Assembly (NCBI GenBank): GCA_013398275.1
Contig: VZSE01011604.1
Span: 2,009,547 to 2,073,546 of the forward strand
Direction of reading: 5' to 3'
Length of the DNA: 64,000 nt
DNA from: Promerops cafer
Taxonomy: Eukaryota; Chordata; Aves; Passeriformes; Nectariniidae
Shown: positions 26,401 to 37,159 of the stretch, in pieces
How the letters are laid out: each line of letters opens with the position of its first letter
How positions within the stretch are numbered: the stretch's first letter is position 1
Position numbers and translations under genes: made by a program
The notes under the pieces: model-generated
What the model was told of the DNA's origin: nothing
Database searches by the model: none
Seen by the model: the letters and a program-made list of their open reading frames with translations, nothing else

Positions 26401-29400
26401 GTTAGTCCCAACTTAGTCAAGTATCTTTGAGGTAGGCATTCTAGAGCTCTGAACATAGTGTCCTCTGCTATCTAATCATTAGAAACTGCAATGGAAGGCA
26501 CATAAGTACATCTGCCACCTGTTCCAGTCTTTGAACCAGTCTTTACAGGGTTTTGAAAGTCATGTGAAAGTAAGAGGTTTTTTCCCCATTACTTTTCTAT
26601 GTAAAGTTGCCTCTCATTCACTACTAAACTCAGCAGTGTTTCAAACATGGTGAGACTCCCAAAAAGAATGTGACCCCTTGTTAGCAACTGTTTCGAGATG
26701 GAAGAGGATTGCATTGTTGGGACTTTTGGTATCATGACCTGAGGTCTGAAAGTTGGAGGGAAAGTGATTAATGTTAATGAAACAAAAATCTTTGTCATCT
26801 TTACTTACACTAATATTTAAGAAAGACATACAAGCAATGAAAGAAACATATTAAGTGGCTGATACTTTGCATGGTCAAAGAGCAACAATTTTACGATTAT
26901 TTTTTTCAAATGTGGGAACAAAGCCATTGAATTCTGAGACTTTGCTTCCCCCGAATAAATATACTAAATATTTTTTTAGTTTTGTTCTGGCACAATTTTA
27001 AACAGCTATAATCAATATACAGATATTATCAAGTTTCTTTCTTTGACATTTATCAGTCCACAATAACCAGATAGGGCCAGAATAAGGCTGTACAACTACA
27101 AGGTTCCTGGACCACCCTTGACCTCTGTATTGTCTTCACCTTGGGCCCAGTAGGATACCATTATCTTGGGACCTTCATTTCCATGCTAGGATCTTTCCTC
27201 ATTTTAAGCACTGTCTGCTATTCTTTTCAAGAAATTAAATCTTGCAGCTAGACCTTCAGAACTATTGCCAGTTTCTATTTCTCCAAGATTCCTAGAGACA
27301 AAAATACTACTCCCCAAGTTTCAATTATAAATTCCTGGTTCCTTGTCTCAAAGACAGACAGTCTTTGAAGTTGAACAGGTACCTAGACTTAGGAAGATTT
27401 TGGGAAAAAATCACTTTGTGATCTATAATGCATTCCTTTTCATTAGGTTCCTCACTGTTCCTAAGTATCCTGAGTCTTGGTAAGGTTGCCTGAGGTCAAA
27501 ATTAATTCAGGTCAGTTTCTTCCCTCTTTAAGAGACCAGAATGAAGTTTACTGACTATCTAAATTTACTGCTAAAAAGTCTCCCAAGACTTTTTTTTTTT
27601 AACACCAGACAGAATACCCAGTAAAAAAAATTGAGGATTACTGAAGTTTCTTACGAGCTGCTTAAAAGATACAGTCTAGCCTTTTAAAACTGTTCCAGTC
27701 CAGCCTATTTCATAAGCCTATTTCTGCGTACTAGCAGCTGTTGATCTATTTATTGAACATTTAAAAATATAATTAGTATGAAGAATATGCCTAATTCAGG
27801 AGACGAGAAGAAAAAAAACAGTGTCTTTTATTATGAGCCTCCAGGGCTTTGCTGGAAATCTAAGGCTTCTTTGATACTGTCAGATCAAAACCTTTTCATC
27901 TTGTGTACATCAATATTAACTTTTTTTTTTTTTAAATTTAAACGAGAGCCTGAGCTCTCCAGCATCATTGATCTAAAATTTATACCATGGATTATGTTTT
28001 GTTCTGTCTGGATTTTTTTGTGACGTATAAAGTATACTGATCTGTCCAGGCTGAGAAATCATAAGCTGACTTAGTAAAAAAAATACAGCAGGTTTTTTTC
28101 TCTTGGTGAAAAAATGGGAAAAAAAAGGAAACCAAACCTGATCTTACTCAGAGAAAAAGTTGCTAGATTAAATTCATACACATGGCACCCAGCATTCATA
28201 TTTACAATCATATCTTCATAGGACATAATTAATCCTCAGTCACTAGAGTGTGGAAATGCTTGCCAGTCACTTTAAGTGAGAATAACAGGCAGAATGAGAA
28301 TATTGTTTTGGTTTCTGTGTGTATTGTGGGGAACATGGAAACATAGTAAGAGTTATGAAAAAATATTTTTTCCTTGAGGCTAAACGGACCAAAATTCATC
28401 ATTACTGGGTTTTCTACATGTGCTGTGTTTCTTGGTAAACAAGATTTATTGCTTCATAACCTTTCTTTGAGATTGTGTCTTCTAAACTGTGATAACATAT
28501 ATAGGCATCTGTTTTTTTTATTTTTGCATGTTTTAATTGATACCCCTAACTCCATAAAGTATTTTGTCTCTGTTGCCCAAAACCTCAGAGTTTTAAGTCT
28601 TCAGGGAGAAACCATCTGTTACAAAAGCAACAGCAATGTGCCAAGACCTAAAGTTGCAAGACACAGTAACTCCAGTTAAATGCTTATATTAAGATGTATT
28701 TGCCTATAAAGACCTCATTTTTTAAAAAAAAAAAAGCTGAGTAGCTACAATTCCCTCCCAGAATGCAATATAAATGGATAGCATTAACTACTCTTTGTGG
28801 GAAACTAATCTTTAACAGAAATGTAATCTTGAATCATATCCATATTATGGAACTATTCACGCCACACCAGAAACTGAAGGGTGCAAGGTAGTATGTGATA
28901 CATCACAATATAGTAAAATACACACCATATAGCTGACAGCTGTCCTAACTAATTTATGTTGACTGAGCTGTACCTGTACAACAAAGGTCAGAACTTGACC
29001 AATAACCAGCTGAAACATAAGAAGACACATTCATGTAAGAACATAAATCAAACAGTATATTTCCTGGAGTTAGTAATAAATTGTCCGTTTCAATATTCCC
29101 ACATTTGCCTGTATCTGAATTCACATCTGACAAACAATTAGTCCAACACTGCAAGCTGAGGAACATAGTCATTAATAACTGTAGAGCACAGCTGGCCTTA
29201 AGAATTCAGACAACACTGCTCACGTTGACTTTAGGTCATCTGAGATGAGCAGATTTATACACCCTACTATGTTCCACAAGCTTACAATTATGTATTCAGC
29301 ATCTAAATCAATTAGGTACTCAGATACTAGCAAATAGGAGATCATGAGACCTATTCACTTAATTTTCCTCATTGCCACTTAGCGAGGAAATGACTCAAAT

Positions 29401-30087
29401 CCTGTTCACATTGAAAGTACTGGGAAAACTCTTGCACATATGAGAACAAATCCTGGCCTTATTAAAGAACTTTTCATTTAAAAGCTTTACAGGAAGCAAG
29501 TTGCAGTTGCCATACTACTCATTCTGGGTCACATGGAAGAAGTTTGAATGCATCTATTTAGAGAAAATTTGCCCTTCTTCGCTCTTCCATTTCCATCCCC
29601 AAACCTGAAAACCACTTTTATTAAAAAAAAAAAAAAAAGAAAANNNNNNNNNNNNNNNNAAAAAAAAAAAAGAGAGAGAGAGAGAGATGAAAGATGCACT
29701 ATATTCTGCTAATACTTCTTCCAGTGAAGCACAAGCATAACCTACCCTGAAGCATGGGACGTGCATGACAAGATATTTCCGTACCCAAGATGGACTGACT
29801 ATCATTGTCAATAACTTAACGGCTTTTTAGACCTTTCTCTGCTCTTGCCCACCACAGTGTGTTCAGTGTACATGTAAAAGGTAGGTCTCTTTTCCATCCC
29901 TTCAAGTTTTTCTTGGGTCATGAAGAGCCATCAAAAGATTAGCTGATAAGTTACATGTCTACTTTTGCTAAACTTTATGCGCAGCGTGGATGCTCTGTGA
30001 TGACCTCTCTCTACATTTTAATGCTCCCCCAAATATAATTTTAAAGGCTCTTAATTGTCTTCTTTTTTTAATATAAGAGACCATATC
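20482..30087. other. Unique AT-rich sequence, no gene seen
   Basis: About 9.6 kb without a recognised gene or clear dispersed element. It includes A/C and G/A homopolymer patches near 21528-21570, poly-A and poly-T runs near 22257, 27590, 27920 and 28723, and an assembly gap at 29644-29659. A somewhat GC-richer block near 25250-25640 carries overlapping minus-strand frames of up to 134 codons with no family features. The part near 27060-27500 could be an old unassigned repeat. Confidence 0.45.
29644..29659. other. Assembly gap, 16 N, inside a poly-A/GA microsatellite
   Basis: Sixteen N bases sit between a poly-A run with GAAA and another A run that passes into (GA)n at about 29672-29686. The gap reflects failure to sequence through simple sequence, and the true tract length is unknown. 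Confidence 0.97.
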
Positions 30088-30872
30088 TGGTATCAACACA
30101 GGCTGGGTGATGAACTGATCCAGAGCAGCCCTGCCCAGAAGGACTCGGGGGTGCTGGTGGGTGAGAGGCTGGACATGACCCAGCCATGGGCACTCACAGC
30201 CCAGAAAGCCAAACGTGTCCTGGGCTGCATCCAAAGCAGTGTGGGCAGCAGGGCAAGGGAGGCCCTTGGGCTGCAGGGCCCCTCTGCTCTGGATCTGTCC
30301 AGAGACCCCTCTGCTCCACTCTGGTGAGACCCCACCTGCATCCAGCTCTGCGGGGCCCAGCACAGGGAGGACAGGGAACTCTTGGAGCAGGTCCAGAGGA
30401 GGCCACCAAGAAGATTAGAGAGATGAAGTGCCTCTCCTATGAGTAAAAGCTGAGAGAACTGGGATTGCTTAGACTGGAAAAGAGAAGGCTTTGGGGTGAC
30501 CTAATTGCAGCATTCCAGTACATAAAGAAGCCTACAAGAAAAATGGAGAGGGACTTTTTTCAAGAGCATGTAGTGACAGGACACTAGGAGGGGACAATTT
30601 CCTCCTGACAAGGAGGGGATAATTTCCATCTGAAAGAAAGTAGGGTTAGGTTAGATATTGAGAAGAAATTCTTTACTGTGAGAGTGGTGAACCACCGCAG
30701 CAGGTTGCCCAGAGAAGTTGTGGATGCCTTGTTCCTGGAACTGTTGGTGAAAGGCTGGATGGAGCTCTGAGGAACCTGATCTAGTGAAAGGTCTCCTTGC
30801 CTGAAGCAGAGGGATTTGGACTAGATGATCTTTAAGTTACCTTTCAACCCAAGCCATTTTACAATATGAAAA
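30088..30872 (+). mobile_element. CR1 LINE, C-terminal ORF2 and 3' UTR, plus strand
   Basis: It starts in the last part of ORF2, where a single frame encodes the typical CR1 C-terminal sequence with YQHRLG, KDSGVLV and RLDMTQ-like segments. It continues through the 3' UTR with a GACTAGATGATCTTTAAG-like block. The end is decayed near 30872, where CR1 normally has its short terminal repeat. The reverse-transcriptase core is absent. A solo LTR inserted only about 13 bp downstream. Confidence 0.9.
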
Positions 30873-30885
30873 CTGACTTGATACC

Positions 30886-31727
30886 TGTCATGACTCAATG
30901 ATAGGGGATGTAATGTTTGTTACAAATTCTTATCAGGCTGAACAAAGACACTGGACACATGTCAGGCAACTCTTATGTTTTATTGCATGGTCTTCTATAA
31001 CTCCAGCAACCAACCCAATGTTTAGACTCAAAAGGTGTTGGCTAACATTCCCTTAAATTCTTACAATACACCTCTACAAGAGTGGAGAACACTCCTGTTA
31101 CAAGACCTTAATTTTGTACATTACACTTCACAAGTCCAACAATAAACTCCTAAAAGGTTCTGGTTTCCAAGCCAAAACACCTCCACAAGCTCCTCACTCC
31201 CACATCAAATTTTAATAAGGATTATGGGATAGAATATGATAGCCATGTTTTGGCTATTTTCCTAGGCAAAGCAAGGGAAGAAAACAAGGAATATCACCAA
31301 TCTCTGGATCCCGTCGAACGTCCGTTGGTGCTGCCCTGTGGATGGTCTAGAGCTGAGGTTGCAAGACAAAGAAAACAAGAGAAAAGAGGAAATGAGATGG
31401 GAGGAGAGGAAAAGATGGAGTGAGAGAGCCCAGTCGCTGTCCAAGAGAGATGGAGGGGGAAAAATCCATTTCCTTTTATAATAAACCTGGTGTATGTTTC
31501 TCAAGAAAATTAGAATTTTTGCACATTTTTTTCCATGCATGCAGAGGCAGCCCTTCGCCAGGAAGTGAGCAGGAGGGTGGCTGAGCACAAGTTTCAAGGT
31601 GGAGCAGGAAGTTGGCTCAGCATAGCACTGCCCCACCTCTGTGGGACCTTCTCTTCCAATCACACGTTTCCTGTAGCAATACCTTGGAATGTTTGAGGCA
31701 AAGCATTCTTAGATCTAGTCCTCTACA
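30886..31727 (-). mobile_element. Solo ERV LTR, minus strand, with 5-bp target-site duplication
   Basis: The 842-bp block begins TGTCATGACT and ends CTCTACA on the plus strand, so it has the TG...CA ends of a retroviral LTR. ATACC at 30881-30885 and 31728-31732 is an exact 5-bp target-site duplication, which fixes both borders. On the minus strand a TATAAAAGG (complement of 31472-31480) lies about 490 bp upstream of AATAAA (complement of 30979-30984), setting U3, R and U5. There is no internal region, so it arose by recombination between two LTRs. A 5-bp duplication fits class I or class III ERVs better than the 6 bp usual for ERVK. The 133-codon frame inside is incidental. Confidence 0.88.
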
Positions 31728-33174
31728 ATACCCTCTGCTGTATTTATTCTTACAGATCTCTTAGTAAGGAAGATCCAGCAGCAAAACTTAATAAGCACTT
31801 TTAAAGAGAATATGAGAGAATACAAGGTATATGGTTCACATAAGTCATAATGGAAATTCACAGATAGATAACGGTGTTTTAACTTTAATTAACCTCTTAA
31901 ATCTGGTCATAACATTTAAAGCATCCTAGTAGTTCAGCCAGGTTAATTAAAATTAACTGATTTTGTACTTTCAGAAATTGTTAACAGTACCATTGCAATA
32001 ATTATTTTTAAAATTCAAACAGTTAAATTAAATTATTTAATTTTGCCTACATTAATTTATTGATTTTTCAACAGCAAAATAAAATGCTATTTTTTTTGAG
32101 TAGACGAGACAGTGGCTGAATAACAGTACAGAAAGCATTCATGTGATGGGCCTTGAGAAATCATAAAACTTTTTTCAAGGTCTCCCTCAGCTCGTAATGT
32201 AGACTGCTTTCACGTGGACTGTGAAGAAATGCCTTATGAAGCAAAACACTAGTGTTTTATGAAGTGAAGTATTTTATGAAGGAGTTGACTGTGAAATTGT
32301 TACATTCATAATGATGCATTATTTCTCAGATGCAAGAGGATTCTAGAATTGCTTATTTTGGTCATTTGTATGGGGTGTGGAGGACTATTTAATGATGTAA
32401 ATTTAGATCTTGCTAACACTTAAGGGAAGGTAATTATGTGAAAAATTAACGTGGATATTGTTCTGAGCATCTCTTTCAGCAATTCATGATAAACTCAGCC
32501 ACTACTATATTAATTTATCTTTACAATGGAGATTGCTCCAAAAAATGTCAACAAATGCTAAAAGATTTCTGAAGCAATGTTACAATTCATAATGTTAAAC
32601 TGACTGAAGAGATACTTTAGCAATTGTTAATAAAACAAAACAATGCTATTAGACGATTACAGGCCAATCCCAAAAAAATGTATTACCTTTCTGTTGATTA
32701 AAAAAAATTAAAAAGAAGAAAAAAAAAAATCTAGAATTTTACCAATACATTGACCGAATAAAACAATCTCCTTTGGTCATGTTTCTAGAATGTGGATTTT
32801 GGGGGAATGAATGTTGCAGAACTGGGGGAATGTACGTCGCAGGACTGCACAAATGTGCAAAGAGGAATTAATGCTTTGTCACAGAGATTAAAATAGAAAA
32901 AGTCCCCCAGCAAAGTGCTGGTCATAAGATTGATCTTATCTAAATTAAGCCAACAAGAAAAAAAGCATCTTCAATGTTATTGTGGAATCTTGATTTTGTT
33001 AGATATACTTGAATTTTGAGAATTGTGTTTGTACATATGTTCTTTCTCCTCTGGCTCCCCATATTTGGACTGACATTGCAGCACTGACCCAGAGTGAGCA
33101 GATGCAGGATAGAATGGATATAATTAAAGCAAGTTCAGCCATGTGATATTTTTCACTGAGAATGTAACATCCGT

Positions 33175-33245
33175 TAAGCAAACGAGATGGATCAGCATTA
33201 TTGAATATAGCAACCTTTATGCAAATGAGATGGATCAGCATTATT
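33175..33245. repeat. 43-bp local tandem duplication
   Basis: The string GAGATGGATCAGCATTATT occurs twice, 43 bp apart (AGATGG at 33185 and at 33228). It is preceded in both copies by related GCAAACGA and GCAAATGA sequences. This is a diverged two-copy tandem duplication. Confidence 0.85.
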
Positions 33246-35217
33246 TTCTTACTGGCCCTGCATTCAGAGTAATTCTCTTGAAGGACATAGGCTTGAGGGT
33301 CTCTTTTGCAGTGCCATGAGACAGCAAGAAAAACTGTTTATAATATCCAGCTTGTATAAGGCCCTGCAAGTGTACTGTAGAAATACAGAAAGTTTCCATC
33401 ACTCCAGTGATGAAAGGCACGTCCACCACACTGAAACAATGAAGATGTCTCAGTGAGTACTCCCTCATGGCTCGTGCCCAGTATATGTGAGCAATCCCAA
33501 CAAGAGCATCTTGGAATTATGTGAAGCATATAGGTGCCACAGGATGCTTAATGAAGAGGTAATTACAGCCCTTCTAACCAAACACCTTCTGCTTGAATTC
33601 TATAAATGCTTTACCAATACAAATTTTGTCATTGTTTGCATAGAATCTATATATTTTTCTTCCCCAAATAACATACTGGGTAACAACAGAAAAACTACAG
33701 TGACACAATAGGGAATTTATCTAAGTCACTGTTTTGTTGTGCTTTATCAGTGGCCTGTTCAGACAAAAAGGCAATGCTGCAGCAGTTATGTCAAAGCTGC
33801 AATGAGGATAAATCCGAAATATCATTAGTTTCAATGAAATTACTGCTCACCTATAATAACATAACTAAATTTAAGAGTCTCTGCTGCTAAAGATATTTAT
33901 TATTCTATGATAATTTCCACAAATGAAATACATCTTTGGATGATCAGTCTAGGATTTTTTTTTTTTTTAAACCAGAGAAAGTAAAATCAGGCTTCCTTCT
34001 CATCAGGGACAGAGTTAGTTGTGCTTGTGGATGAGACAGAGTAAAGGATCCAGGGCTGACAAGCAATGACAGTTTGTATGAAACATCTCAAAGAAATAGG
34101 AGTGTGGAAAAATGTCTCAGGGACACAGATAAGTAAGTTATTTAAGAAACAGCTTCAAATTCATGCAAAAATAAAAGCTTCTCCTGCCAAATGAGTGAAA
34201 CTTGTCAAGTCTACTCGATCTCTTAATTAAGTGGGAACATGAAAGAAGCTCCCTTCGAGGTATTTGAGCTTGCAGGCATCATGGCTAGTTCTTTTTGCAG
34301 AGTATAAAATGAACAATACATTTGTTAAGCTCATAAAGCAACTTGGATGAGATGAAAATATAGATGACTAATCAGGGGAGAAATTAAATTACTCATAATG
34401 TGGAAACATTCACACTGGAAGGAGGGAAGGGTTAAAACTAGATGGCAAATTCACATTTTGAATATACTGGAGGGCAAAGAAGGACTTGGATATGTACTAT
34501 CCAACCCCCTCAAAATCACTTTCTTTCCAAGTTCACAAGCCTATACTATCTCTAACAGATCTTTGTAAATGTTTTTCATAGGAATCAGAAACCTAGGAAT
34601 CTCATTAATAATAAAACAAACCTAACAGTTCTGCAGTTGATTTGTCACTCTTACAGTAGTCCAATTCTGTTCCACATACCACTGAATTGGAAAACAATGA
34701 CAGAATGAAATACACTTCTAGAAGCATTAGCTTGTAATTTGTTGCAATTTGAGGGGATTATATTGGATAAACACATACGAACAAAAAAGCACAACTCCCT
34801 CACTAGGACATTTACTTCTCTCTTCTACACCTGACAGAGACTGCTGGCCAAAAAAAATTGGCTTTAAAATAACAAACAACACCACCCCCCCCGCCCCAAA
34901 CAATTTAGCAGTGATTCCACTTGCCATAATTTTGGCAACACATTTTTGCCCTTGAAAAAATCCCCAAGGTTCACATTTTCAGCACATTCTGAAAAATGGG
35001 CTTCTTTTAAACCATTGATCTGAACACCTGAACAGCTAATCCGATCAAAATTACTGAGCTTGAAACATTCAATTCTCAGTGAGTGAAGGATTGGAAAGTA
35101 AGTCCATCCTCAGATGAGATGCTTCTCCCAGTGGCAAGCACACAAGTAATCCTCAGTGTATTGCTGTTCCTTAGAGGAACAAATGACAATATCAATGTGA
35201 ACAAGGACTGTTAAAGA

Positions 35218-35320
35218 CAGACTCAATCAAGAGCAGACTCAAACAAGAACAGAGAATGCATGTTAACAACAGAGGCAATCAACAGAGTCAATCAAGGACA
35301 GAAGGCGCATGATAACAAGG
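35218..35320. repeat. Diverged short tandem repeat
   Basis: Three related segments of the form A/GTCAATCAAG-A-ACAGA occur at about 35221, 35237 and 35287. The last two are followed by GCATG-TAACAA or GCATGATAACAA. The spacing is irregular and the copies are diverged. Confidence 0.55.
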
Positions 35321-35770
35321 TTTGTTTTGCTCTTTGTTTTTCTTTTCCTTTTTTTTCTTTCTTTTTTTTTTTTTTTACTTTTCCAATTAATCTCAGTTCC
35401 CATACACACCAACTGTTAAATATTAACTGAAATATATTTACTAAAGCAAATGTTGCTCTGGGTCTTCTTCCCCTCCCCCCGCCCCCCCAAAAAAATAAAA
35501 GTAATTCAGGAAGTCTAAACTGATATTTTAATTATATTTGTTTGCTTTAAAGACCTAGAACTGAAATCTACTTTTCTCTCAACTCTGAAGTACAGCATTT
35601 TAAGTCACTACAGGGAACCTCATTCTAGATGTTGAAAACTTTGTCATAGCTCTTCTAATCCCTCTTTTGTTTTCAAATGAAAATAAAGATCTTGGAGAGC
35701 ATGTGAAGGCCAAATGAGAGCAAAGCACTTCCAATGAAGTTAAATAAGATGTTATTTTTTGAACATCCTA

Positions 35771-35873
35771 AGACACGGGGGGTGATTTTCGTGTTTGTCC
35801 TGTGCAGGGGCAGGAATTGGACTAGAGGATCCTTCTGGGTCCCTTATAACTCAGGATATTCTATGAGTCTGTG
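35771..35873 (+). mobile_element. CR1 LINE 3' end fragment
   Basis: About 100 bp match the CR1 3' end: CTGTGCAGGGGCAGGAATTGG, then CTAGAGGATCCTTCTGGGTC, then a decayed ATTCTATGAGTCTGTGG terminal repeat. No coding part is present. Confidence 0.88.
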
Positions 35874-36917
35874 GTCGATTATGAGGAGCAAGCCAGCAAA
35901 GAAAGGACCCTAGTCCAGGAGGCCATACTAAGTGTACGAGTAGCTCTCTAGCTTCAGTGTATTTCTCAATGCTCTTGGATATTACATACAAATAAACTGC
36001 ATCAGTTTACTATCAAATAAAAATCTGTGGAAAAGCTAATGCTCCTGAAAATGGCTATAATCCGCTTCATGACTTTTATTGCTAGTGAAAAGTGAGATAG
36101 CAATTGGTTTACGGAGGAAACTAAAAATTTGAATATCACAGTGGTAGTTTGGCTTTGTGTAAATTCTGCATCCACATTTGGGTCTGATCCAGCCCAGCCA
36201 GACAGCCTGGTGGGATTAACTCAAATAGACTTGTTCTGTTTTCTCCACAACTATGAGACTACTGCTATGGGTTTATTAAATGCCATCTCTATACTGCAGT
36301 AGAGAAAGGATGAGCAACACACATACATGCCACACATCCCTGTGCTGGCTCACTCGCTAACATCACTTCTAATTCACCTCTTTCTACATCAGGACAGCAG
36401 AGGCCATCAAAGAGCAATTAAAACCAGCAGTTCCTGATCTGAACTTGTTTTGAAGCCTAAACTCCTATAAGTATCAAGTCTAGTAGGAGTTTCAATAGAA
36501 TGAAAATGAAATAATGTGCATTATTTATACTTGGGATATTTAGGCACACATACAAAAATTTCACAACATTTAGTAACTGGACACAGTCACTTGCAAATGA
36601 ACCAGTGAGAAGAATTTCACTTCACAAACTACAGAAGGCTCATTGAATAAAATGTCCATAAACTGCATGAATAGTTGTAGTCTTTATAATAAGGAAAACA
36701 GACTGATCTTCTAGTTACGGGGGATTTGGGGACTTCTATACATTTATGTATTATACTGATGTGGAATTTTTAGGTTTTATATTACATTATCATTTATCAA
36801 TGTTGTCCCTGCTTTTCCTCAGGACTCGTGCTAAATTTCCCTGCTAAAGACAGCTTGACCTGAGCAAAATTTCACGAGAATTTTCCAGCTTATTTTCTAT
36901 CAAAAAATGTCTTAACT

Positions 36918-37159
36918 TTAAAATAATCCTTTAGCTCCATAGAAAAGCAGCTCATGCAGAGTAAAGTCAGATAGATGTCGCACTAGAAACTGCATGTTTG
37001 CCTCTGCTGCCCCAGTGACTGCTCTTGCATGCAGCAAACCCACGGGTGTCCGGGAAAACTTGGTAAGATGGACTTTCAGTGGCTCCGTGCTCCACACAGA
37101 CTGAATCATCCAAGTCTTAATGTCTTTGACTTGTGAGAGGTTGTGACCTCCAGTATGGG
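36918..37159 (-). other. Terminal-exon-like segment, unrecognised
   Basis: On the minus strand a pyrimidine-rich acceptor-like site ending TTTTGCTGCTTTAG lies just above 37159. It is followed by 2 bases, 79 open codons and a TAA at 36918. The segment is visibly more GC-rich than its flanks, and its frame starts HTGGHN and ends YGAKGLF. A GLLHARAVTGAA stretch is loosely like the GLIRxRLxGA block of GALNT-type glycosyltransferases. The catalytic FLDxHxE that should follow is not there, so I do not assign it. An alternative reading is a 97-codon frame from an ATG near 37209. It could be a last exon, a decayed gene fragment or a chance frame. Confidence 0.22.

Larger units (their letters stand above)
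31733..35770. other. Unique AT-rich sequence, no gene seen
   Basis: No gene recognised. It contains a local 43-bp tandem duplication near 33175, a weak tandem repeat near 35218-35320, a long poly-T/pyrimidine tract at 35335-35381, and C-rich homopolymer patches near 34875 and 35470. Confidence 0.5.

Noticed and set aside
31262..31663. 133-codon minus-strand frame
   Set aside because: It is wholly inside the U3/R part of the solo LTR at 30886-31727.
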